Assembly (NCBI RefSeq): GCF_007990245.1
Contig: NZ_BJWG01000011.1
Span: forward strand, 62,001 to 126,000
Direction of reading: 5' to 3'
Origin: Cellulomonas composti
Lineage (GTDB): Bacteria > Actinomycetota > Actinomycetes > Actinomycetales > Cellulomonadaceae
Length of the DNA stretch: 64,000 nt
Part shown: positions 19,033 to 27,272 of the stretch, piece by piece
How positions within the stretch are numbered: the first letter of the stretch is position 1
Layout of the letters: each line of letters begins with the position of its first letter
Notes under the pieces: model-generated
The model's input: only the letters and a program-made list of their open reading frames with translations
Told to the model about the DNA's origin: nothing
The model's database searches: none
Position numbers and translations under genes: made by a program

Positions 19033-21519
19033 GGTGCCGGTACTGGTGCTGGTACTGGTACTGGTACTGGCGCTGGTGTCGGCTCCGGCGTCGGTTCCGG
19101 TGCCCGTCTCGGCGGAGTCGGCGTGGTGGACGACGACCTCGAGCAGCCGCAGGGCGGCGGCCTTGTCCAGCGGGTTGTTCGCGTTGCCGCACTTGGGCGA
19201 CTGGACGCACGCCGGACAGCCGGTCGCGCACGGGCACGCGGCGATCGCGTCCCGGGTCGCGGCGAGCCAGGTCGCGCCGAGGTCGAAGCCGCGTTCGGCG
19301 AAGCCGGCGCCGCCCGGGTGGGCGTCGTGGACGAAGACGGTCGGCTCGCCGGTGTCGGCGTGCAGCGCGGTGGACAGTCCGCCGAGGTCCCAGCGGTCGC
19401 ACGTCGCCAGCAGCGGCAGGAGCCCGATCGAGGCGTGCTCGGCGGCGTGCAGCGCGCCCGGCAGGGCCTCGAGCGTGATCCCGGCCTCCGCGAGCACCGC
19501 GGGCGGCGCGGTCCACCACACCGCCGAGGTGCGCAGCGTGCGCGCGGGCAGGTCGAGTTCCTCACGGCCCAGCACGCGCAGGTCCGGGATGCGCTTGCGC
19601 TGGAAGCCGATCACCTTCGTCGTGACGTCGACGGTCCCGACGTGCCAGGTCACGGGTCCCCAGGCACGCTCGTCGTGCACGTCGACGACCTCGGTCGAGG
19701 TGACCCAGTCCGCCCAGGTGCCGTAGTCCACGTCGCGGCGCGTGGCGAGCGCGACGGCGTCCGCCAGGTGCAGCTCGTCGACGACGAACGTCGTGCCCTG
19801 GTGCACGTACACCGCGCCGGCGTGCACGGTTGCGTCCGCCGAGGGTGCGTCGACGGTGCCGAGCAGGCGCCCGGTGCCGGACTCGACGACGCGCACCGGG
19901 CTGCCCCCGGCGCCCCGCAGGTCGGTCAGGCGCGCGGCGGGCTCCTCGTGGGTCCAGTACCAGCCGGACGTCCGCCGGCGCAGGATCCCCTGCGCGGTGA
20001 GCCGGTCCAGCACGTCGAGCGCGCCGTCGCCGAACAGCGAGAGCTCGTCGGCGCGGACGGGGCGCTCGGCCGCCGCGGCGCACAGGTGGGGCGCCAGGAC
20101 GTAGGGGTTCGCGGGGTCGAAGGTCGTCGCCTCGACGGGGGCGTCGAGCGCAGCCTCGGGGTGGTGCGCCAGGTAGGTGTCGAGCGGGTCCTCGCGGGCG
20201 ACGAACGCGACCAGGCCGTCGGCGCCGGCTCGACCCGCGCGCCCGGCCTGCTGCCACAGCGAGACGCGCGTACCGGGCCAGCCGGCGATGAGCACGGCGT
20301 CCAGGCCGGAGATGTCGACACCGAGCTCGAGCGCGTTGGTCGTCGCGAGCGCGCGCAGCCAGCCGGTGCGGATCGCCTGCTCGAGCGCGCGCCGTTCCTC
20401 GGGCAGGTAGCCGCCGCGATAGGCCTGCACGGAGGTCGCGAGCGAGGGGTCGATCTCGACGAGGTGGGCGCGGGTCGCGGCCGCGACGGACTCGGCGCCC
20501 CGGCGCGACCGCGTGAACGCCAGGCAGCGCGCCCCCGCCGCGACGAGGTCGGCCAGCAGGTCCGCGACCTCGGCCGTGGCGGTGCGGCGCGGCCGGTCCG
20601 CAGGTTCGCCCGGCGTGGACCACGGGTCGTCGTCGGGCACGAGCTGCGCCCACGGGTCGTCGCGGCCGGGCAGCTCGGGCGGCTGCCACAGCACGAACGT
20701 CTTGCGGCCGGCCGGCGAACCGTCGTCGGTGACGGCCAGCACGTCGTCCGGCGTGACGCCGATCATCCGCGCCGCGCTCGCGGCCGGGTCCGCGGTCGTC
20801 GCCGACGCGAGCACGACGACCGGCTCGGCGCCGTACGCCGCGGCGAGCCGGCGCAGGCGACGCAGCACCAGCGCGACGTGGGCGCCGAACACCCCGCGGA
20901 ACGCGTGGCACTCGTCGAGCACGATGTAGCGCAGGTTGCCCAGCAGCCGCGCCCAGCGCTGGTGCTGCGGGAGCAGCGCGTGGTGCAGGAAGTCCGGGTT
21001 GGTGAGGACGACGTCCGCATGCTCCGCGACCCACCGTCGCTCGTCGCGGCTGGTGTCGCCGTCGCACTGCGCGACCCTCACGTCGCGCAGACCGGCCGAC
21101 GAGAGCAGGCGCTCGAGCGCCGCGAGCTGGTCGGCGGCGAGCGCCTTGGTGGGCGACAGGTACAGCACGCTCGCGCGCCGACCCACCGACTCGATCCGGC
21201 CCGGGTCGAGCGTCCGGGCGGCCGCGGAGGCGCGGACCGCGCTCAGTGCGGGCAGCCAGAACGCCATCGACTTGCCCGACCCGGTCGAGGTCGCGAGCAC
21301 CGTGTGCCGACCGGCCCAGACCGCGTCCGCGGCCTCGACCTGGTGCGTCCACGGCTCGAGGACGCCCGACGCGCGATAGCCGGTCACCACGTCGCGGTCC
21401 GCCCACGCCGGCCACGGCGCATGCCGGGCCTCGCGTGCCGGAAGGTGCCGCACGTGGGTGGCCCGATCGGCCCGCCGGCCCCCGGCAAGCAGCACGTCCA
21501 GCAGCTCGCCGGTGGTCAC
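19030..21519 (-). CDS. DEAD/DEAH-box helicase with C-terminal zinc-binding MZB/DUF1998 region
   Basis: 829 residues from a GTG at 21519, the second of two in-frame GTGs; a longer open frame to 21705 has a low-complexity N-terminus. Motif I is LATSTGSGKSMAFWLPAL, motif II DECHAF, and motif III region ASATTADP. TTNALELGVDISGLDAVLIAGWPGT and QQAGRAGR are the C-terminal helicase motifs. The C-terminal ACPCATGCPACVQSPKCGN has the cysteine set of the MZB domain in Rv3649-type/Hrq1-like helicases, which act in DNA repair. The last 25 residues are an Ala/Ser/Thr/Gly repeat tail encoded by the hexamer tract. Confidence 0.93.
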   Translation of the reverse strand: MTTGELLDVLLAGGRRADRATHVRHLPAREARHAPWPAWADRDVVTGYRASGVLEPWTHQVEAADAVWAGRHTVLATSTGSGKSMAFWLPALSAVRASAAARTLDPGRIESVGRRASVLYLSPTKALAADQLAALERLLSSAGLRDVRVAQCDGDTSRDERRWVAEHADVVLTNPDFLHHALLPQHQRWARLLGNLRYIVLDECHAFRGVFGAHVALVLRRLRRLAAAYGAEPVVVLASATTADPAASAARMIGVTPDDVLAVTDDGSPAGRKTFVLWQPPELPGRDDPWAQLVPDDDPWSTPGEPADRPRRTATAEVADLLADLVAAGARCLAFTRSRRGAESVAAATRAHLVEIDPSLATSVQAYRGGYLPEERRALEQAIRTGWLRALATTNALELGVDISGLDAVLIAGWPGTRVSLWQQAGRAGRAGADGLVAFVAREDPLDTYLAHHPEAALDAPVEATTFDPANPYVLAPHLCAAAAERPVRADELSLFGDGALDVLDRLTAQGILRRRTSGWYWTHEEPAARLTDLRGAGGSPVRVVESGTGRLLGTVDAPSADATVHAGAVYVHQGTTFVVDELHLADAVALATRRDVDYGTWADWVTSTEVVDVHDERAWGPVTWHVGTVDVTTKVIGFQRKRIPDLRVLGREELDLPARTLRTSAVWWTAPPAVLAEAGITLEALPGALHAAEHASIGLLPLLATCDRWDLGGLSTALHADTGEPTVFVHDAHPGGAGFAERGFDLGATWLAATRDAIAACPCATGCPACVQSPKCGNANNPLDKAAALRLLEVVVHHADSAETGTGTDAGADTSASTSTSTSTSTGT
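19033..19104. repeat. hexanucleotide repeat tract at two converging gene ends
   Basis: Twelve successive hexamers follow the pattern GGTRCT and variants (GGTGCC, GGTACT, GGTGCT, GGCGCT...). On the plus strand they read Gly-Thr/Ala; on the minus strand they encode the Ser-Thr tail of the helicase. The period is a multiple of 3, so changes in copy number keep the frame. Confidence 0.9.
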
Positions 21520-21637
21520 GCCCCATCGTCCCACCCGCGGACTCCCACCCCCCGCGCGGTCTCCGGCGCGTCGGCACAGGAGCGTCGTCGTCCGGGAGCA
21601 CGGCGGTGCTCCGGCGCGCGCGTGGGAAGGTGGGGGC

Positions 21638-22432
21638 GTGGACCTCAACTGCGATCTGGGCGAGGGGTACGACGACTGGGAGCCGGGGGTCGAGGGCCTC
21701 GACACTCGGCTGCTCGCGATCGTGACCAGCGCGAACGTGGCGTGCGGCGCTCACGCGGGGGACGACCGGGCGATGGCCGAGGTGTGCCGGGTCGCGGCTC
21801 GGCACGGGGTCGCGGTGGGTGCGCACGTGTCGTACGAGGACCGCGCGGACTTCGGCCGGACGTTCCGCGACGTGCCGCCCGACGAGCTGCGCGCACAGGT
21901 GGCCGCGCAGATCCGCGCGCTCGCGGCGCACGCCGCCGCTGCCGGGACCCGGATCCGGTACGTCAAGCCGCACGGCGCGCTCTACAACGCGCTCGTCCAT
22001 CACGACGAGCAGGCCCGCGCGGTGCTCGACGGTGTCGCCGACGCGTGCGCCGACCGGCGGGTCGCCGACCTGCGGACCGCCGAGCCCCTCCCGGTCGTCG
22101 GGCTGCCGGGGTCGGCCGTGCTCGCGCTCGCGGCGAGCCGAGGCGTGCGTGCGGTGGGCGAGGCGTTCGCCGACCGCGGCTACCGGTCCGACGGGACGCT
22201 CGTGCCGCGCACGGAGCCCGGGGCCCTGGTCACCGATCCTCGCGAGGTCGAGCGGCGGGTCGTGCAGCTCGCGACGACCGGCACGCTGACCGCCGCCGAC
22301 GGGTCACAGCTCGCACTCGACGCCGAGACCGTCTGCGTCCACTCCGACACACCGGGTGCCGCCACGCTCGCGGCGGGTGTGCGTCGCGCGCTGGAGCGCG
22401 CCGGGGTGCGGCTCGCGTCCTTCGCCGACTGA
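21638..22432 (+). CDS. pxpA: 5-oxoprolinase subunit A (LamB/YcsF family)
   Basis: 264 residues from a GTG with GGAAGGTGGGGG upstream. VDLNCDLGEGYDDWEPG at the N-terminus and TSANVACGAHAGDDRAM are the LamB/YcsF signature; IRYVKPHGALYN and AFADRGYRSDGTLVPR are further family segments. PxpA, PxpB and PxpC together hydrolyse 5-oxoproline to glutamate with ATP. It is the first gene of the trio and is separated from pxpB by a 126-bp gap filled by a tandem repeat. Confidence 0.95.
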   Translation: MDLNCDLGEGYDDWEPGVEGLDTRLLAIVTSANVACGAHAGDDRAMAEVCRVAARHGVAVGAHVSYEDRADFGRTFRDVPPDELRAQVAAQIRALAAHAAAAGTRIRYVKPHGALYNALVHHDEQARAVLDGVADACADRRVADLRTAEPLPVVGLPGSAVLALAASRGVRAVGEAFADRGYRSDGTLVPRTEPGALVTDPREVERRVVQLATTGTLTAADGSQLALDAETVCVHSDTPGAATLAAGVRRALERAGVRLASFAD

Positions 22433-22440
22433 TCGTCGCG

Positions 22441-22504
22441 CACGGGTGACGTCGTGCACGGGTGACGTCGTGCACGGGTGACGTCGTGCACGGGTCACGT
22501 CGTG
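22441..22504. repeat. 16-bp tandem repeat, four copies, between pxpA and pxpB
   Basis: The unit CACGGGTGACGTCGTG occurs at 22441, 22457, 22473 and, with one change, at 22489. Each unit contains the 6-bp palindrome GACGTC and the junctions form CGTGCACG. It occupies the space before the pxpB ribosome binding site. Confidence 0.95.
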
Positions 22505-22558
22505 CACGTGGCGCGGAGGTCCGGTGTCGGCGGCGCGCCGGTCCGGCAGGATCGGGGG

Positions 22559-23287
22559 GTGCGCGTGCTCAGGTACGGCGACGACGCCCTGCTCGTCGAG
22601 GTCGACGACCTCGACGAGGTCCGGCGCGTCGACCTCGCGCTGCGCGCCGCCCGGTCGCACGCGCCGCACGAGCACGCGCCGTACGAGCACGGCGCCGCGA
22701 CGCTCGCGCACGTCGTCGACCTCGTCCCGGCGGCGCGCTCGGTGCTGCTGCGCGTCGACGCACGCGGTGACCTCGACGCACTCGCCCGGGAGGTCACACG
22801 TCTCGTGACCGACTCGACGACCTCGTCGTCGGCCGGCGCCTCGCCCGAGAGCACGGCGCCGACGAGCACGGCGCCGACGAGCACGGCGCGGCCCGACGCT
22901 GCCGGGGTCGTCGAGCTGCCGGTCGTGTACGACGGGATCGACCTGCGCGAGGTCGCCGAGCTCACCGGGCTGGCGGTGGGCGACGTCGTTCGACGACACA
23001 CCGCCGCGCTGTACACCGTGGCGTTCGGCGGGTTCATGCCGGGCTTCGCGTACCTCGTCGGGCTCGATCCGTCGCTGCGTGTCCCGCGCCGCGACACCCC
23101 GCGCGAGCGGGTGCCCGCCGGCTCCGTGGCGATCGCCGACACCTTCTCGGCCGTGTACCCCCGCGCGACCCCCGGCGGCTGGCGCCTCCTGGGACGGTGC
23201 GCGACGACGCTCTTCGACGTCGACCGCGACCCGCCCGCACTGCTCACTCCCGGCACCGCGGTGCGCTTCGTCCCGGTGACCCCATGA
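22559..23287 (+). CDS. pxpB: 5-oxoprolinase subunit B (KipI-like)
   Basis: 242 residues from a GTG at 22559 with AGGATCGGGG upstream. The N-terminal domain begins VLRYGDDALLVEVDDLDEVRR. A Ser/Thr/Ala linker (residues about 85-115, with STAPT repeats) joins it to the cyclophilin-like C-terminal domain, recognised by the family segments LPVVYDGIDLREVAELTGL and AFGGFMPGFAYLVGLDPSL with PRRDTPRERVPAGSVAIA. The repeated linker is unusual for PxpB. The stop overlaps the pxpC start by 4 bp. Confidence 0.94.
   Translation: MRVLRYGDDALLVEVDDLDEVRRVDLALRAARSHAPHEHAPYEHGAATLAHVVDLVPAARSVLLRVDARGDLDALAREVTRLVTDSTTSSSAGASPESTAPTSTAPTSTARPDAAGVVELPVVYDGIDLREVAELTGLAVGDVVRRHTAALYTVAFGGFMPGFAYLVGLDPSLRVPRRDTPRERVPAGSVAIADTFSAVYPRATPGGWRLLGRCATTLFDVDRDPPALLTPGTAVRFVPVTP
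22850..22890 (+). repeat. 15-bp repeat in the pxpB linker
   Basis: The unit GAGCACGGCGCCGAC is repeated in frame nearly three times and encodes STAPT repeats between the two PxpB domains. Confidence 0.85.
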
Positions 23288-24252
23288 CCGCGACGACACC
23301 GACTCCGACGACACCGAGCGCGACGACACCGAGCGCGACGACACCGAGCGCGACGACACCGACCGCTCCCGTCGGGGCGCTCGAGGTGCTCGCACCCGGG
23401 TTGCTCACGCTCGTGCAGGACGACGGCCGGCCGGGTTGGGCGCACGTCGGCGTCGGACGCGCGGGCGCGGCGGACCTCGGCGCGCTGCACCTGGCGAACC
23501 GGCTGGTCGGGAACGACGAGGGCGCGGCGGGGCTCGAGGTGCTGCTCGGCGGGCTGCAGGTGCGGGCGCGGCGGCCGTTGACCGTCGCACTCGCGGGTGC
23601 GCCGGCGCCGACGACGGTCCGCCGCGGGTCGCTGGTGGTACCGGTCGGGCCGCACGCGCCGCTCGAGCTGGCCGCGGGCGACGTGCTCACGCTCGGCACT
23701 CCGGTGCGCGGCCTGCGGACCTACCTCGCGGTGCGCGGCGGGGTCGCGGTGCCGCCGGTGCTCGGGTCGCGCTCGAGCGACCGGCTGGCCGGGCTGGGGC
23801 CTGAGCCGCTCACGGCCGGCGAGGTGCTGCCCGTCGGGCCTGCGCCGGCGGGCGGGATCGTCGTGGACGTCGCACCCGTGCGGCCCGTGCCGGACGTCGC
23901 GGTGCTTCCGGTCTGGCCAGGCCCGCACGTCGCGTGGTTCGGGCCGCATGCACTGAGCACGCTGCGCACCTCGTCGTACCGGGTCACGCCCGCGACCGAC
24001 CGCACGGCGCTACGACTGGGGGGCACGACGCTGCGCCGCGCGCCGGAGCACGAGGGCCGCGAGCTCGCGCCGGTCGGGCTCGTGCGCGGTGCGGTGCAGG
24101 TGCCGGCCGACGGGCTGCCGGTCGTCTTCGGTGCCGACCACCCCGTCACGGGCGGCTACCCGGTGCTGGCGGTCGTCGCCGGGGGTGCGGTGGACCTCCT
24201 GGCGCAGCTGCGACCCGGCGACCCGGTGCGCTTCGCCCCGGCGCGCCGCTGA
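23284..24252 (+). CDS. pxpC: 5-oxoprolinase subunit C (KipA-like)
   Basis: 322 residues from an ATG overlapping the pxpB stop. The first 30 residues are a Thr/Pro/Ala/Ser repeat (three SATTP units). The family domain starts at ALEVLAPGLLTLVQDDGRPGW, followed by GVGRAGAADLGALHLANRLVGN, both typical of KipA/PxpC. GADHPVTGGYPVLAVV lies near the C-terminus. It binds PxpB to form the ATP-dependent part of 5-oxoprolinase. A strong inverted repeat lies 20 bp after the stop. Confidence 0.94.
   Translation: MTATTPTPTTPSATTPSATTPSATTPTAPVGALEVLAPGLLTLVQDDGRPGWAHVGVGRAGAADLGALHLANRLVGNDEGAAGLEVLLGGLQVRARRPLTVALAGAPAPTTVRRGSLVVPVGPHAPLELAAGDVLTLGTPVRGLRTYLAVRGGVAVPPVLGSRSSDRLAGLGPEPLTAGEVLPVGPAPAGGIVVDVAPVRPVPDVAVLPVWPGPHVAWFGPHALSTLRTSSYRVTPATDRTALRLGGTTLRRAPEHEGRELAPVGLVRGAVQVPADGLPVVFGADHPVTGGYPVLAVVAGGAVDLLAQLRPGDPVRFAPARR
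23296..23358 (+). repeat. 15-bp repeat in the pxpC 5' region
   Basis: Units of CGACACCGAGCGCGA occur in frame and encode the SATTP repeats of the N-terminal extension. It is the third short tandem repeat within 1 kb of this operon. Confidence 0.85.
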
Positions 24253-24272
24253 CGCGGGTCGCGTCCGCGGGG

Positions 24273-24306
24273 GGCGTGTCGCCGCACCCCTCGCGGGCGA
24301 CACGCC
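24273..24306 (+). terminator. hairpin after pxpC
   Basis: GGCGTGTCGCC at 24273-24283 pairs perfectly with GGCGACACGCC at 24296-24306 around a 12-base loop. It lies just after the pxpABC operon and would act as its terminator, although no T-run follows. Its right arm is also the beginning of the first repeat of the next block. Confidence 0.6.
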
Positions 24307-24415
24307 GGGCGATCGCCCAACCGCCAGGAGCGACACGCCGGGGATCGCGGAACCGCCTCGGAGCGACACGCCGGGGATCGCGGAACCGCCTGGGAGCGAC
24401 ACGCCGGGCCACGCA
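24295..24415. repeat. 33-bp direct repeats upstream of nrdD
   Basis: Two adjacent copies (24327-24359 and 24360-24392) differ only in the last base. A diverged copy precedes them (from 24295) and a truncated one follows (from 24393). Each begins GGAGCGACACGCCGGG. They fill the space between the pxpC terminator and the nrdD regulatory region; no spacers separate them, so this is a minisatellite, not CRISPR. Confidence 0.9.
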
Positions 24416-24510
24416 GCGTGTCGGCCGCTCGGTCCCCGCGCACCCTTCGGCGCGACGGCCTTCGAGTAGGACCTTAGGCCCAGGACCCCCGTGGACCCGG
24501 GCATAGAACT

Positions 24511-24526
24511 TCCCCACATCTTGTGA
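24511..24526 (+). promoter_or_regulatory. NrdR-box-like site 1 upstream of nrdD
   Basis: TCCCCACATCTTGTGA matches 10 of the conserved positions of the NrdR box acaCwAtATaTwGtgt. NrdR is the ATP/dATP-sensing repressor of ribonucleotide reductase genes. It starts 93 bp before the nrdD ATG and 32 bp before a second site, as is usual for paired NrdR boxes. Confidence 0.65.
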
Positions 24527-24542
24527 GCCACACCGCGCCGGA

Positions 24543-24558
24543 CCACTACATGTGGGAT
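24543..24558 (+). promoter_or_regulatory. NrdR-box-like site 2 upstream of nrdD
   Basis: CCACTACATGTGGGAT has the conserved C, A, AT, T and G of the NrdR box around a central ACATGT. It is 32 bp (three helical turns) from site 1, start to start, so that NrdR could bind both on one DNA face. Confidence 0.65.
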
Positions 24559-24603
24559 CCGCGGCAGACAATGGATTCAGACTCAGCAAAGGAGCGCCCA
24601 CCC

Positions 24604-26457
24604 ATGACCGAGCAGCTGACCGAGCAGGCCGCAGCGCGTGAGCAGGCCGTGCCGCCGGTGACGATCGACGTCACGAGCTCGATCGAGGAGTACCTCGACC
24701 GGTCGGACTGGCGCGTGAACGCCAACGCGAACCAGGGGTACTCGCTGGGCGGCCTGATCCTCAACACGGCGGGCAAGGTCGTCGCGAACTACTGGCTCAG
24801 CAGCGTCTACCCGGCCGCGATCGGCACCGCCCACCGCGAGGGTGACCTGCACATCCACGACCTCGACATGCTCTCGGGCTACTGCGCGGGCTGGAGCCTG
24901 CGCACGCTGCTGCAGGAGGGCCTGGGCGGCGTGCCGGGCAAGGTCGAGGCGCGCCCGGCCAAGCACTTCTCCGCCGCGATCGGTCAGATCGTCAACTTCC
25001 TGGGCACGATGCAGAACGAGTGGGCCGGCGCGCAGGCGTTCTCCAGCTTCGACACCTACATGGCGCCGTACGTGCGCACCGACGAGCTGACGTACACGCA
25101 GGTCAAGCAGGGCATCCAGGAGCTCATCTACAACCTCAATGTGCCGAGCCGGTGGGGGACGCAGACGCCGTTCACCAACCTCACGTTCGACTGGGTGTGC
25201 CCGGACGACCTGCGCGACCAGGTGCCGTTCGTCGGCGAGGAGCCGTGCGACTTCACGTACGGGGACCTGCAGGCCGAGATGGACGTGATCAACCGCGCGT
25301 ACATCGAGGTCATGACCGAGGGTGACGCCAGCGGGCGTGTGTTCACGTTCCCGATCCCCACGTACAACATCACCAAGGACTTCGACTGGGAGAGCCCCAA
25401 CGCGGACGCGCTGTTCGCGATGACCGCCAAGTACGGGCTGCCGTACTTCCAGAACTTCATCAACTCGGAGATGAACCCGGGCGACGTCCGCTCGATGTGC
25501 TGCCGCCTGCAGCTCGACCTGCGCGAGCTGCTCAAGCGCGGCAACGGGCTGTTCGGCTCGGCGGAGCAGACGGGCTCGATCGGCGTCGTCACGGTGAACT
25601 GCGCGCGCCTGGGGTACGTGCACGCCGACGACGAGGCGGCGCTCATGGTCCGGCTCGACGAGCTGCTCGAGCTGGCGCGCACGAGCCTGGAGCTCAAGCG
25701 CGTCGTGATCCAGAAGCTCATCGACGACGGCCTCTTCCCGTACACCAAGCGCTACCTGCCGTCGCTCGACAACCACTTCTCGACGATCGGGGTCAACGGC
25801 CTCAACGAGATGATCCGCAACTTCACGGGCGACGCGTACGACATCACCGACGAGCGCGGGCACGCGATGGCGCTGCGCGTGCTGGACCACGTCCGCGCGC
25901 GGATGGTCGAGTTCCAGGAGGAGACGGGCCACCTGTACAACCTCGAGGCCACGCCGGCCGAGGGCACCACGTACCGGTTCGCCAAGGAGGACCGCAAGCG
26001 GTTCGCGGAGATCATCCAGGCCGGCACGCCGGACCAGCCGTACTACACCAACTCCTCGCAGCTCCCGGTGGGCTTCACCGACGACCCGTTCGAGGCGCTG
26101 CTGCGCCAGGACGAGCTGCAGACGAAGTACACCGGCGGCACGGTGCTGCACCTGTACATGTCCGAGCGCCTGTCCACGCCGGCCGCCGCGCGTGAGCTGG
26201 TCAAGCGGTCGCTGTCGACCTTCCGACTGCCGTACATCACGGTCACGCCGACGTTCTCGATCTGCCCGCGGCACGGCTACCTCGCCGGCGAGCAGCCCAC
26301 CTGCCCGCGCTGCGCGGAGACGGGCCGTGAGCAGGTGTGCGAGGTCTGGACGCGCGTCATGGGCTACCACCGCCCCGTCTCGAGCTTCAACGTGGGCAAG
26401 AAGGGCGAGCACGCCGAGCGTCAGCACTTCCGCGAGTCCGTGGCGGCGCTGGCGTGA
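24604..26457 (+). CDS. nrdD: anaerobic (class III) ribonucleoside-triphosphate reductase
   Basis: 617 residues from the ATG at 24604, with AAAGGAG 8 bases upstream. DVRSMCCRLQLDL contains the active-site cysteine pair (Cys299/300). CPRHGYLAGEQPTCPRCAE supplies zinc-ligand cysteines, and WTRVMGYHRP holds the glycyl radical site Gly587 (RVxGY). It reduces NTPs to dNTPs without oxygen, after activation by NrdG, whose gene overlaps its end by 4 bp. It is about 95 residues shorter than E. coli NrdD because no N-terminal ATP-cone is present, so allosteric activity control by dATP is probably lost. Two NrdR-like boxes precede it. Confidence 0.96.
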   Translation: MTEQLTEQAAAREQAVPPVTIDVTSSIEEYLDRSDWRVNANANQGYSLGGLILNTAGKVVANYWLSSVYPAAIGTAHREGDLHIHDLDMLSGYCAGWSLRTLLQEGLGGVPGKVEARPAKHFSAAIGQIVNFLGTMQNEWAGAQAFSSFDTYMAPYVRTDELTYTQVKQGIQELIYNLNVPSRWGTQTPFTNLTFDWVCPDDLRDQVPFVGEEPCDFTYGDLQAEMDVINRAYIEVMTEGDASGRVFTFPIPTYNITKDFDWESPNADALFAMTAKYGLPYFQNFINSEMNPGDVRSMCCRLQLDLRELLKRGNGLFGSAEQTGSIGVVTVNCARLGYVHADDEAALMVRLDELLELARTSLELKRVVIQKLIDDGLFPYTKRYLPSLDNHFSTIGVNGLNEMIRNFTGDAYDITDERGHAMALRVLDHVRARMVEFQEETGHLYNLEATPAEGTTYRFAKEDRKRFAEIIQAGTPDQPYYTNSSQLPVGFTDDPFEALLRQDELQTKYTGGTVLHLYMSERLSTPAAARELVKRSLSTFRLPYITVTPTFSICPRHGYLAGEQPTCPRCAETGREQVCEVWTRVMGYHRPVSSFNVGKKGEHAERQHFRESVAALA

Positions 26458-27272
26458 CCACGCCCGTCGGTGGGTGGGCTTCCCGTCGCGAGGCGACGGG
26501 AACTCCACCCGCCAGCCCGGGCAAGGGCCCCGGCGAGCCGCTCGGGCTCGGGATGCCGGGGGTCGGGAGCCGCGGGGCCGCGCGGATCGCCGAGCGGGAG
26601 CGGGACGGCGCGTGCGCCGGGGACCTGGTGATCGCCGGGGTCACGCCGCTGTCAACGTGCGACTGGCCCGGGCACCTGGTGGCGACCGTGTTCCTCCAGG
26701 GGTGCCCCTGGCGGTGCACGTACTGCCACAACTACGCGATCCTCGACCCGCGCGCGCCGGGGCAGGTGCCGTGGCGCACCGTCCGCGACCTGCTGTCTCG
26801 TCGGACCGGGCTGCTGGACGGCGTGGTGTTCTCCGGCGGTGAGCCGACGCGCCAGCCCGCGCTCGCGGACGCGATGCGCGAGGTCCGGGCCGCGGGCTTC
26901 GGCGTGGGCCTGCACACCGGCGGTGCCTACCCGCGCCGGCTGGCCACCCTGCTGCCGCTGGTCGACTGGGTCGGCTACGACGTCAAGGCGCCGCGCGCGC
27001 TCTACCGCGCGATCGTGCGCGCGGGCGGCGAGACGACGGCCGCGGACCAGGCCTTCGAGGGCCTGCGCCTGGTGCTGGAGTCGGGCGTCGACGTGCAGGT
27101 CCGCACCACCGTCGATCCCACGGTCCTGTCCGACGACGACGTGGCCGCGCTGACGCGCGAGCTCACCGCGCTCGGCGTGCGCGAGCACGTCCTGCAGACG
27201 GTCCGCCCGGACGGCACCTCCGACGAGTACCGCGCGGCGCTCGCCGGGGTCGGGGCGCTCAGGGCACCGTGA
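26454..27272 (+). CDS. nrdG: anaerobic ribonucleotide reductase activating protein (radical SAM)
   Basis: 272 residues from the GTG at 26454, which overlaps the nrdD stop. CPWRCTYC at Cys84/88/91 binds the 4Fe-4S cluster, and VVFSGGEPTRQPAL is the SAM-contacting GGE motif. The enzyme cleaves SAM to install the glycyl radical on NrdD. Homologues start close to IAGVTPLSTCDWPG (residue 63 here); the extra 60 residues are low in conservation and contain a REP-like palindrome (26472-26510). A later start, for example ATG at 26552, is possible. The 3' end overlaps the convergent gene by 14 bp. Confidence 0.93.
   Translation: MTTPVGGWASRREATGTPPASPGKGPGEPLGLGMPGVGSRGAARIAERERDGACAGDLVIAGVTPLSTCDWPGHLVATVFLQGCPWRCTYCHNYAILDPRAPGQVPWRTVRDLLSRRTGLLDGVVFSGGEPTRQPALADAMREVRAAGFGVGLHTGGAYPRRLATLLPLVDWVGYDVKAPRALYRAIVRAGGETTAADQAFEGLRLVLESGVDVQVRTTVDPTVLSDDDVAALTRELTALGVREHVLQTVRPDGTSDEYRAALAGVGALRAP
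26472..26510. repeat. REP-like palindrome inside the nrdG 5' coding region
   Basis: The arms are GGGTGGGCTTCCCGTCGC (26472-26489) and GCGACGGGAACTCCACCC (26493-26510), separated by GAG. Sixteen of 18 positions pair. It shares GGGTGG...CGTCG...GGGA..TCCACCC with the four copies at 39305-39735, so it is the same repeat family. Confidence 0.8.

Noticed and set aside
18598-22449. 1283-codon plus-strand frame across the helicase gene
   Set aside because: Only the first 114 codons after 18691 look like a protein family; the remainder is antisense to a well-conserved helicase and contains its complement.
24295-24415. Possible CRISPR array
   Set aside because: The 33-bp repeats abut one another without unique spacers, and no cas gene is near.
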